A stretch of 64,000 bases of DNA from Nepenthes gracilis. Taxonomy: Eukaryota > Streptophyta > Magnoliopsida > Caryophyllales > Nepenthaceae. Positions 10,001 through 22,000 of the stretch are shown piece after piece. The notes under the pieces were generated by a model. That model was not told where the DNA came from. It worked only from the letters and a program-made list of their open reading frames with translations, and made no database searches. Every line of letters starts with the position of its first letter. The first letter of the stretch is position 1. Where the stretch lies: positions 26,319,341 through 26,383,340 of the forward strand of contig BSYO01000005.1 of assembly GCA_033239525.1 (NCBI GenBank), written 5' to 3'. The position numbers and the translations under genes were made by a program.

Positions 10001-13000
10001 AACTCTGAGTCAACAAGTAGCCCAATTGCAAGACCACCTGAGGGCTATTCAAACTGACCTGACTACGACTTATCAAACCAATTTGGATGTCGCAAATCGA
10101 GTTACTACTTTAGAACTAGGGTCTCACTCATCAGATACTGAAAACTCTGATGCATCACATAACAAGGCTCTCGAACGAAAGCACAACAGACGAACCCCTC
10201 GTAAACACGATCACAGGCCTAGATACTATGATCAAGAGTAAGATTCGGATGACCACCTCTTCAAAAATATCAAACTGGATGCCCCTACTTTTGACGGCTG
10301 TTTGGACCCTTAAGTTTTCATTCAATGGGTCCGCGATATGAATCGTTTTTTTGATTGGTATGGCGTGTCAGAAAATAGGAGAGTTCAATTTGTCAGCCTT
10401 AAGTTGACCGGCAACGCCCAATTGTATTGGAAAAGTGTTGAGGACGTCCTGATTCAGCGTCAAGTCACCCCTGTTTGGAATTGGGCTAAGATGAAACGCT
10501 GCCTTCAAAAGAAGTATTTACCTCGTTCCTACTGTAATAACTTACTCGATCGGTGGAATGTCCTTCGACAGGGTAATCGGTCCGTCACTGAGTATGTGAC
10601 TCAATTAGATAATTTTCGAATGAGATGTCACATTATTGAGGACGAGGCCATGACATTAAGTAGGTTTCCGCAAGGTTTACACGAGGAGCTTAGGAGAGAA
10701 CTTGTCTTCCGTGGAGTCACTACTTTGGACCATGCGTATAATCTTATCCAAGACTTTAAATTAGTCACCAGGACACCCCACCTTCAATCCATAGTGCACA
10801 CTCCTACCACCAATTCTAAGTCTGTCTTAGGAACTCCTCCTTCCACTGTTATCCCTACAAGGGAAGCCCGAGGAAAGGATGCTGAAGCCCCGAAAAGAAA
10901 CTCGTAATTACAGTGCTTCAACTGTAAATGTTTTAGGCATATTTTTTCTAAATGTTCGAATAAAGCTTTATTAATTGACGGACAAAATGAAATCAATGAG
11001 GAACTCCTTGAAGAACAAGTCTATGAACCCAAGTTAGAGGAGTTTAATAACTTAAATGACGATGACATTGACACATTTGTAAGCTACATTCAGCCTACTC
11101 CCTCCAGTCTAGACTATCGTTCTTCCTTCCTCAATACATCATTTTTGAGCGTTATGCGATACACCTTGACACGATCCAAAGAGGCTAATGATTGGCATCG
11201 TCATGCTATCTTTCACACTTACATCAAAGTGAAAGATAAGGCTTGTAAGGTAATCGTAGATAGCGGTAGTTGCATCAATACGGTTTCCATTAACACTATC
11301 TCTCGTTTGGGGCTAAAGGCGGTTCCACACCCTAGTCCATACAGCGTCTCTTGAATTGACATATCTTCTATATTCGTTAAAGAACGTTGTCTTATGCCCA
11401 TTCAATTTTTAGAATACAAAGATCACATTAGGTGTGACGTTATCCCAATGAACGTGGGTCATGTCAATCTCAGGCACCCTTGGCTCTATGACTTGGATGT
11501 GACAATCCAATATCGTTTTAATTCCTGGTCCTTTGTTCACAAGGGAAAGAAGATTCACCTCTACCCCCTACCCCCAAAATTGACAACTACCAACAAAGAG
11601 AGGACTGTGGTAGCAACCAAAGGATTACATATTATTAGTTCTACATTATTTGAATGAGCCGCTATCAGCGAGTCAGTTGTGTTCGCCGTTATCATCCTTG
11701 AAACCCTTCCGAACTCTTCCATACCAATTTCTAATGAAGCCCGTCAAATTCTCCAAAGCTTTCAAGATGTCTTCTCTAAGGACCTCTTCAGTCACTTACA
11801 ATCTTTACGGAAAATTCAACATGCCATTGATTTCGCTCCAGGTGCATCACTCCCGAACCTCCTTCATTATAGAATGAATTCTACTGAACATGCTAAACCC
11901 TAGAGACAAGTGGAAGAACTCATCCACAAGGAATTCGTTCAAGAAAGTATGAGTCCTTGTGCGGTATCCGCTCTCTTAACACCTAAGAAAGATGGGTCTT
12001 GGAGGATGTGTTGATAGTAGAGCACTCAATAAAATTATCGTGAAATATCGTTTTTCCATTCCTAAACTTGATGACATGTTAGATATAATGGTTGGTACCA
12101 CAATCTTTTCCAAAATAGATTTAAAAAGTGATTACCACCAAATCAAAATTCGTTCAGGGGATGAGTGAAAAACAGCTTTCAAAACAAAGAACGGCATCAA
12201 TGAATGGTTGGTCTTGCCTTTTGGGCTCTCTAACGCACCAAGCACTTTCATGAGAGTTATGACCCAGACTTTACGGCCTTTCATGGGACAGTTCCTAATC
12301 GTCTATTTTGATGATATTCTCATTTATAGTAAGACCAATGAGCAACATGTGGAACATCTCACACAAGTTTGCCTTACTCTTCAAAAAGAAAGCTTGTTTG
12401 CCAGCCTTAAGAAATATTCCTTCTTCTCAGACAAAGTGGCTTTCTTGGGCTTTATTATTTATTCTGACGGGATTTCTATCGACCCCGTAAAGATCTAGGC
12501 AATCATAAATTGGTCGGAACCCAAATCCATCCATGAAGTTCGAAGTTTTCATGGTTTAGCCACGTTCTATCGTCGATTCATCAAGGGCTTTAGCACAATC
12601 ATGGCTCCCCTCATTGAGTGCATGAAGAAGAGTGACTTCACTTGGTCTCCCGATATTGCCAAAGCTTTCAAACTCATCAAAGAAAGGATGACAACAACTC
12701 CCATCTGCGGTTTCCTGATTTCTCCAAAGTGTTTGAGGTAGAGTGTGATGCGTCAGGTGCAGGCATAGGAGGAGTTCTTAGTCAAGAACGTCATCCGATT
12801 GCCTAGTTTAGTGAAAAGTTGAATGATGCGAAACAACGATACTCTACTTATGATAAGGAGTTGTATGCTGTCGCACAGGCCTTACGCTACTAGCGTCATT
12901 ACTTGCTACCTCAAGAGTTTGTCCTCTATTCGGATCATGAAGCTCTTCAGTTTCTGAACTCTCAGCAGAAATTAAATTATAAGCACGGTCGGTGGATCGA

Positions 13001-16000
13001 GTCTCTACAAGCCTATTCTTTTGTCTTGAAGTACAAGAAAGGAGTTGATAATCAAGTGGCTGATGCATTGAGCCATCGTTTGAACTTACTATCTGCTGTT
13101 CAAGTTAAAATTGTTGCCTTTGAAAGGCTTAGAAATGAATACGAGTCCTGCCCTGATTTTAGCAAAATCTTTCTTGCTTTACAGTGTGGGCACTTGGACA
13201 CCACGGACAGATTTCATCTTCAAGATGGATACTTATTTAGAATTAATACACTTTGCATCCTGAAAACGTCTGTCCGAGACTTCATCGTTTGGGAAGTTCA
13301 TGCTGGAAGTCTATCTGGCCATTTTGGACGTGATAAGACAATTGAGGAGGTTGAGCGACAATTTTGTTGTCCTAGTTTGAAGAAAAATGTGGCTAAGATC
13401 TACAGTACTTGTCGAACATGCCAACTAGCCAAACATACAAAGCAAAACACTGGCCTCTACACCCCTCTCCCTGTACCTAATGGTCCATAGCAGGACATAA
13501 GTATGGACTTTGTGTTAGGACTTCCACATACCCCTAAGAAGCATGATTCCATTTTTGTCGTTGTGGATCGTTTTTCTAACATGGCCCACTTCATTCCTTA
13601 TAGCAAGACTGTTGATACTTCTCAAGTCACTAGCCTTTATTTCGTTGAGATTGTCAAATTGTATGGTCTTTCTAAGACCATTGTCTCTGATCAGGATGTT
13701 CGTTTTACCAGCCATTTTAGGAGAATCCTGTGACACATGGTCGGTACCAAATTGAAATTTTCCACTGCATACCACCCTCAAACAGATGGTCAAACTAAAG
13801 TCGTCAATCGGAGTTTAGGTAATCTATTACGATGTCTGGTCCAAGAGCATCTTAGGAATTGGGACTTGATCCTATCCATTACCCAACTTGCATATAATAG
13901 TTCTTTTAATAGATCTCTCGATATGAATCCATTTGAAGTTGTGCATGGTTACAAACCCCAAAAACCATTGGACATTATCCCAATATCTCCACATGTTAGT
14001 GTGTTCATGACGGCCGAAGTTTTTGCACAACACCTTCACGATTTACACATCGAGATCAATAAACAACTAGAGGTAAGCAATGCTATTTACACGACAAACT
14101 TCACGCTGATTCTCATAAAAGACACGTTGAATTCAATGTGGGAAATTATGTTATGGTTCGTATCAGATCCGAACAACGCCTACCTGGGCACGTCTCTAAA
14201 TTGCAGGTTCGTAGTGCTGGTCCATTTAAAATTTTACAGCGGATTGGATCAAATGCATATGTTCTTAACATTCCATCTCATTTTGGTTTTCATCATATTT
14301 TCAATGTGGAAGATTTAATTGCATATAAAGGCAACTTTTTCCCACCTATGGATCCCTTTGCCATCCCCCCGCATACACCCCTTATTGACCGTTCGTCCTC
14401 CCCTGTGCCATTTTCCTTCCTCCTGGCACACCATGATAAAATTGATACTATTTTAGATGAGCAGGTTATGTTTACCAGGGATGGAGCTATTCATCGCTTC
14501 CTTATTCGTTGGGTTGGCCGACTAGAGTCTGAAAATGCTTGGATCTCTCGAGAGGCACTACAACAGTTTGACCAAGACCTTTTGGAGTTCTATCAAAGTC
14601 AGCTGGAGTGCACTTTTTTATGCCCAAATTCACTTCCTTCTGTAAATATCGGTCGCTCTGTCAGCTTTAGGCCGCCCCTTATACGAGTCTACCACCGTCG
14701 CCGAAGGGTTGCCCAACCACTCAGCTTGTGGTTGGGGAATTGATTACCTGGTTTACTAGACGGGGTCGAGTCCCAACCACCCGGGAAGAATTTATACGGA
14801 TATCATATCAAATATTCCAAGAAAATTTTAGAAAATGTCATAATTTTATTGGTTTTTATTTGCTTCCCTTATTAGACAAGATTCTAATTTGATTTTATTG
14901 TGTTTTATTTTATTGTGATTTTATTTTATTACGATTTCTTATTTTTAGTAATAGATAATTTGTTACCAAATTATCGTAGGCCTATTATTTTAGGAAGTCA
15001 TTTGATTATGATTTGTTTCTAATTTTAGGAAGTTATTTGTTTCCAATTTTCTTAGGCAGCGGATTCTTATATAAGACCGTCATTTCTATTGTTTAGGATT
15101 ATTGATTAATAAATGAATACTTGATAAATTGATTACAATTAAGCAATTGTGACTTTCCTTCCTCTCCCCCCCTTAATTTAATCACTTTCTTGCCTCTACC
15201 CCTCTAGTTTAATTTCTTGTCTCTATCCCTCTATTCTTCTTCTCTCTACTTTCACCCTCTTCCCTACATCAAAACCATCACATTTCAAAAAAACATTTCA
15301 GACGTATAACATTGATTACAAAGTAGGGGTGAAGGATCATAGACTTTTAAATGTTAGAAGCATAGCTTATTCCCAACCTTTTAGCCCATTTTATTTAAAA
15401 GGCATGACACTAGTGCAATGATATTCAAGTGATCAGAATGTGGATTAGCTTTGTGTGTATGTTATAGGCAATGATAAATTTCATTTGGTTGGCTAGTCAA
15501 TTAAACCCGAACACATTTATGCTAGCAGTTAAAATACTTTTAAGTAGAATTTTTATTTTGCTAAAATCATGAAGTATTGCATTGGGAAAAGGATACAAGG
15601 ACTATTATAGGATGATTTGCACACAATAACAGGAGAGACGATGATGGAAAACCAAAGTTTTCAATAACTCTTGCTGACCCATTCACTCTTACCACATTTG
15701 TTTTGCATCCTTTGAGGCATAAGAGAATAATTACCTCAAGAACCAAGGTTGTCACTATCACAGTGCAGACGTTGCCATCAATGTTGACTTTATGACGACG
15801 GACTTGCTCAAGTAAATGCTGCATGCAGTCTGCAGGGTGGATCAAATCACCTTCTGGTGTACCCCAGAAATCAAATGACTCTCTAACGTCCTGCTAACAG
15901 AAAAAACAAACCGTTGACCCCCCGGGAAAAGGTAATGGAAAATGGAAAAGAATCCAAAGTATCTTTGTAAAAGCTGATCAGAATGCAAGAAGCTACAACA

Positions 16001-19000
16001 TCAAAGCAGAAAGAATTTTGAGTACTAAAATCCAGGAAACTAAACTAGAACTAGCTACTACGAAATGCATTTAACCGAGATAAATATCACATCTAGAACC
16101 CTTCTGTAAGTTATGGCATGACAGTCAGCACAAGACTGCATTACATACTTAGAACAAGTCAAATGTACGTAACCTTATCCCTCTTTGAGAAGAATTTGTT
16201 TTTGCTGTTCGAACAAGGACCGCCAGACCACAATAGAATACCTTACCCTTACACCGAGGCTCACCTTCAACCCTACAACAAGATAAACAAAATAACCAAG
16301 GGATGGGCACGATATTAGCCTTTAGGATTTAAGCATGAGTGTGAAAAAGTTTTAAATAATGGTCCGACACTCTATCCATCACAAAGGGGATATTGACCAA
16401 ATTTTCATAAAGAAGAATTTAGATTTTAATACATATCCACTATTTTTAGCTTAAGTATTTCATTATTTAGTAATTAATTTCCTCCATGCAACAGAGCAAC
16501 CTTACCCTTGAATCTAGGCTCCCCTTCAACACTACTAACAAGATATGCAAAACAACCAAAGGGTGGACAATAGAGCAGATATTTCTATTTAGGATTTGGG
16601 CACTAGTGTCAAACCATTTTAAATCACGTGTCCAACACTCATGCCATCACAACAGAGATATTACCAAATTTTCATGAAGAATAATTTAGATTTCAATACT
16701 TGCCTCCATTTTTAGCTCAATTATTTCATTAGTTAGTAGTTAATTTCATCCATGGAGGCCCTAAAGTTAGTCTACAGTGATGTAAAGACCATGTGTTCTG
16801 ACAATAATTAGCTAAAACCATATGGTTTATGCTATCCTTAAATGAAATTTTCTAATGTATGTAGTGAGATGTGCTTTATATTATCACCATGTGATGCACT
16901 ACAACTTCTATAGCATAAGCATACACACACACACACACACAATATTAATTGCTGTGACGTTGCTGTATTGCACCCCCTTTTCTTAAGACTTTGACTTGTC
17001 CCATCAACCATGGGTAAAGACTATGAAGACAGACTACATCAATGTATAACAGTTCTGCCAAAATAATGCTTTCATGCATGACTTGTCAAACAGACTGTCG
17101 CCACCAAATTTGCCATAAAACTTACTTGTTTAGATCACCTAAACTTTAACATGGCTACATGTTACCTCAATGAAGGCATCTGGATTTGGACAGTTCTGCT
17201 GTTTTGATAACAGTAGTGTGCACTCTGCGGCTGTGCGGCCATCTCGACGAGCAACAGCCTTGAAGAACTCCAACAAATTTATTCGATCACTCTTGGAGAG
17301 TTCTGCAGTCATGCCTACATCAATGAAAATGACATGAGGCTTTGATTTTGCAACCTGCTTGCGGGGAGATTTCTTATGAACCACCCTGACAAGAATATTC
17401 CCAGGATGCATGTCTGCATGAATAAAGTTGTCCACCTGGAAAAAAAAAACAATTATTATTTTCCAGTTAACACTTGGACAACAAAAATAACTCCATCTTT
17501 TGCAGAGATGGCATCATATTGACAAACATGCTGACAGAAACCAGAATGGAACATCACAGCAACTGGTAATGGTTCAGGCCACCAACATGTTAGCAGCATA
17601 GCCAGTAGGCAAGACCAACCACCGCACACAGCTTGATTGCCATGATATGGAACCCATAGCTATGGTCCTTCGGTTATGCAACACCACTTGTTCATCACAC
17701 AACTAATTCATGATATCACAGTGATCAATAGTTTCATCCTAGAACATAATAACTACAGGTTACAGTTACCAGGAACAACATCAGATCCATATAGAACCCA
17801 GCATAAACTAACCAAAATAACGTCGGAGCAAATTATCTCCGAGATATATATGAGTACAGAACATAAAAATTAAAAACATGTTACCAGTAGCATCTTCAGG
17901 AGTGCGTGAGTGCCAATGTGGGCAAGGGCAGCTTTAATGCGATCATTCCCTCCAAGTTCATCGATGAAGTGTGCTACACTCTCTCCTTGCTCATAAGTTT
18001 CCACTAAAACAGCAGGATGCACAAGAGGATAGAGAGGCTTTGGGAATGACACATCCCTCCATCTGCGGAAATTATAAATAAACCGATTCAGGTGAGCAGC
18101 TTCCCTGGAAAGGTCAACCTGTGACATCATGAAAACTGCAAACTGCTGGACGCTTTCATCCAGTCTCAACCACTTCAACGTAGGTATATAATTTGATATT
18201 TTTGCCACAGCTTTGATAATAACAAAGTCTCTCCTGATTGATTCACCAACACCGGGATGCCTAACTTTTACCGCAACCTCAATAGGCTTGACCTTTTGAC
18301 GAGGATACCGGAATCTCAAAGAAGCCCGGTGCACCTGCGCAATACTTCCAGATGCTACAGGCACTTCTTCAAAACTCTCAAAAATATCAGAGATTTTACG
18401 TCCAAATGATTTCTCAATAGTTCTCTTTGTATAGGCAAAGCTATGTTCTGGAGCTTTAGTATGAAGTTTTGCAAGTTGTGTGCATAAATCTCTAGGGAAC
18501 AGATCAGGTCTAGTAGCTGCCCATTGTCCCCATTTTATAAATGCAGGGCCTGCTTTTTCTAACGTTCGGTGAACAATTTGCAGCCACAATTTTCTGTACT
18601 GAAGTCCTAATTTATCTGCAAATGGAGCCATTGCTATGCTCGGTGAAAATAGAATTGCCAGGTAAAGAGCTCTCAGCACCAACAACAGAACTTCTAACAC
18701 AACAAAGAGCAGATTTGTCATGTATGCATGCCCGTCTTCTGCACGCATGTAAACAGTATTTCTTGAGGGGAAGTAATCTGACTCAGCACAAGCTGATTGG
18801 GCCAGAGCTAACTCTCCAAATATTACGGCAACAATGCCAGGAATCGTAAGGTGAGATCTGGCCGAAGCCAAGCTAAATGCTTGAGCAACCCTACCAATAG
18901 GGGAAAAAGCTGAAATATTAGAAGTATGTATCTGCGAAATTATTTTCCAAGCAGTTTGAGCATGATGTGTCATTCTGTTACCAACACATGCAACAGAATA

Positions 19001-22000
19001 GTTCTTGGGCAAACCACTCCTGAAAGTACATTCCACTCTCCTAAACATTGCATAGGATGTATATCCTCCATGGACATGATGGTATCTAAACGTTGAATAT
19101 GATCTGCATTGTGGAATATGTGGCCTGGGTATGGCACATACCCCATACCTTCTCAATGTAGCATACCTGCTGCCCTGGATTTTCAAAGAACTTGCAGCTT
19201 TCTTTATATTTCCAAACATCAAAAATCTGCAGTCCAACAATAAAGCTGAAACTAAGTGGCAGCTGAACATTCTATAGTTCATAAGTAAATGTAGAAGTTC
19301 AGTAGTGGATAGCACCATCCCTTATCAGTGTTGAGCATTTATGCATACAGGAAACCAAAAATTATCATTCTGAACACAACATCCCAGTACAACTTCTAAG
19401 GGCATAATTACTAGCGGGAAGGCATACAAACAAGGTCCAACACTTTCTCCATAATTGATGGTAAGCTATTATTTACTACGATCATTTTGTAATCGATAAC
19501 AAACCAACACAACAACAAAATTCAATCATAATCAAGTACAATTTTTGCAATAGAAGTAAAACTGACAGGATAAAAATATAAGCACCTAAACAAATGATAG
19601 ACCAATATCCAATCTGAATATTCTGAAATCTACAACATACCAGCACAGCCACAAAATTCAATCATCACAAACGAGTACATTTAATGCAATAGAAGTAAAA
19701 CCGACAGGAGAAAAATCTACAGGCCACAATGAAAGAGTGACAATTTTAGAATGAAGAACATTAAAGGGGTATATAAAGCTAAGAGTAGAGGCAAGAAACA
19801 GAAATGCCAAGAAGGGTTCAAGGAAAACATAGACAGGGAGATAAACCAAAAAGATCAGAGTTTCCAAACATTTCACAATATTTATTTGAAAAAGGGGGCG
19901 TCACCGAGTAATAGGAAACAATAAGAGAGTGAATAGGGTAGAGGGATTTTTTGCCAATTCATGGAAAGCAAAAAATGTATATATGCATTTGCAGTTCCAC
20001 AAATACACACAACAGAAAGCTAAGGGCAGTAATTTCATCATTCAAAGATTTCAGGGCAACAGAGCCTGATAAACAAGTGATTTCATCGGAGCGTACCAAG
20101 CCGAATTGCTGGATTAAAAATAATCTTTCATATCAGGAGCTCTTGGATGCAGAGATTGCAGTGACAACTCAACCTAAAAAAAAACAAATCAGAACAACCA
20201 ACCAGAACGGCCTATTATTGGCCAACACACATGCAAAACTCATCATTAGGATCATCCAGAACCGTATCATATTATTTTTCAGATATGAATCACCCGAAAT
20301 TCAATTCTGTCTCAGACACCTGAAGCTAGTCCATGAAAAGTACTAAGCATAAAGTAAGGATTGACCCAGAGATTCCTCAAATCCTAATGCATTCAGATAA
20401 GAGGTTTCAGTAAATTCAACCTCAATCGAACTGAACCATATGATCTCATATTTTTTGTTTTGTTTTGATGTGACACAATGAATCGAAAATTCTACAGAAA
20501 ATTCAAGAGAAAAACAATGAACTTATTTCACAAAACTAACAAGCCCAAAAGAAGCTCCGGTCTTGATTGTACTATTACAATAAAATTGGTGTCACACATC
20601 TTGCTCTTCCATACCTCAGATAGGAGCACAAAGAACATTTATAAAAGAGCATTTGAACCGCGTAACAGACCAAATTCACAAAACTTATTTCACAAAACTA
20701 ACAAGCCCAAAAGAAGCTCCGGTCTAGATTGTACTATTACAATAAAAATGGTGTAACACATCTTGCTCTTCTGTACCTCAGATAGGAGCACAAAGAACAT
20801 TTACAAAAGAGCATTTGAACTGCGTAACAGACCAAATTCAGAAGCAGCATTGGCCCATGTAGATTTAACAACAAATTGCGAAAGTCCTAACAAGAAGTTT
20901 TTGTTGAAGGAAATATAAAATCATTGCTACATAATTGAAATACCAACCAAAAGAAACCACTGGGAATTCAATCATCAATTGAACCTCCTAAAACTGAATA
21001 CAAATGACCTATTTGTAGACAGAGTCTTGACTAAAGTAGGAAAATAACTAGGAAACTAAAAAATGTCATAATTAATAAGAAAAACAAATGTTGAATATCT
21101 CTAAAGTAATCTAAAACACAAAAATTACATCAATTAATTCTTTCTTACAAATTCTAAAGATGAGAGTTTCCTGTTGTTTCCCTCCCCATCAATGACTTTC
21201 TGAGATAAGATCTTCTTGATTGTAGGACTAACTACCCCAGTAGCGTGCATGAGGTTATAGAACAGTAATTGGGGATAAAGACTGCAATTAATTCTCTTTA
21301 TTCATCAGTCTCTAAAGAGGCCGGCATCATGTATGTCATGTGAATTCAGGATGAGAAGGGCAGCATTATAATAGGGCAAAGTCAATTCCATACACTAAAA
21401 ACCCCTATAAGAATCAAATCCTTATCCTCTCCTTTAAAGTTAAGGAACAAGGATTGTTAGCAAAGACAACTACAGACAAAATCATTAGAACATGTCCCCT
21501 GAGGGCCATGAGGTCCACTAAGTGTAGGCCTCAGACAATTGGTCATTGGATCAACAGCCTGGGTGAAGGATCTCTCATGTTTTTTGGTCTCACAGGAGCA
21601 TTTTATGAGTCTATTTTTTCACTCCTGAGGCCTACATAAAGCAGGGAATCATTTGGGGACATTTTGCAAATGGATTGTGAAAAGTTTAATGCAGTAACCC
21701 AGTTTAAATTTCTCAGTCAAGACTTCATTGACTCAAGGTAAAAACTCGGTTATCAAACTTTGCATCAACAAGCACTTAGAAAGACAGTGATTTGGACTAA
21801 GACTAGCAATCCAAATTCAAAAACTTTTTCTTTTTGTGGACATCCCAATGAGATTTTGATGAAGAAAGATTCAATATCAAAAAGATTATCTATGATAAAA
21901 AAATGAACATCAAAAGAAAAAATGTCACGACCCGGTTGACAACTCTTGAGTATACTGGTCTTATAGACATCAGATAGAACACCAGGCTTCTTGAAAAGTT

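Larger units (their letters stand above)
7968..15271 (+). mobile_element. Ty3/Gypsy LTR retrotransposon with chromodomain-like end, inactive
   Basis: This 7.3-kb element has two LTRs, a tRNA-iMet-type primer site, gag with zinc knuckle, and pol in the order protease, RT, RNase H, integrase, which is Ty3/Gypsy order. A C-terminal 'FLIRWVGR' segment suggests a chromovirus, possibly of the Tekay/Galadriel group. It lies inside ABC1K intron 4, opposite to the gene. LTR ends are TGATG/CATCA. I could not find a target-site duplication (flanks AGAAT and AAACC). Many stops and at least one frameshift make it non-autonomous. By eye the LTRs differ at roughly 8-10% of positions, so the insertion is old. 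Confidence 0.93.

Noticed and set aside
7963..15276. Target-site duplication of the Gypsy element
   Set aside because: Flanks AGAAT and AAACC do not match, so none is claimed.
20478..20756. 92-codon frame with an internal repeat
   Set aside because: The repeat is the 162-bp tandem duplication (a multiple of three) inside an intron; no known domain.
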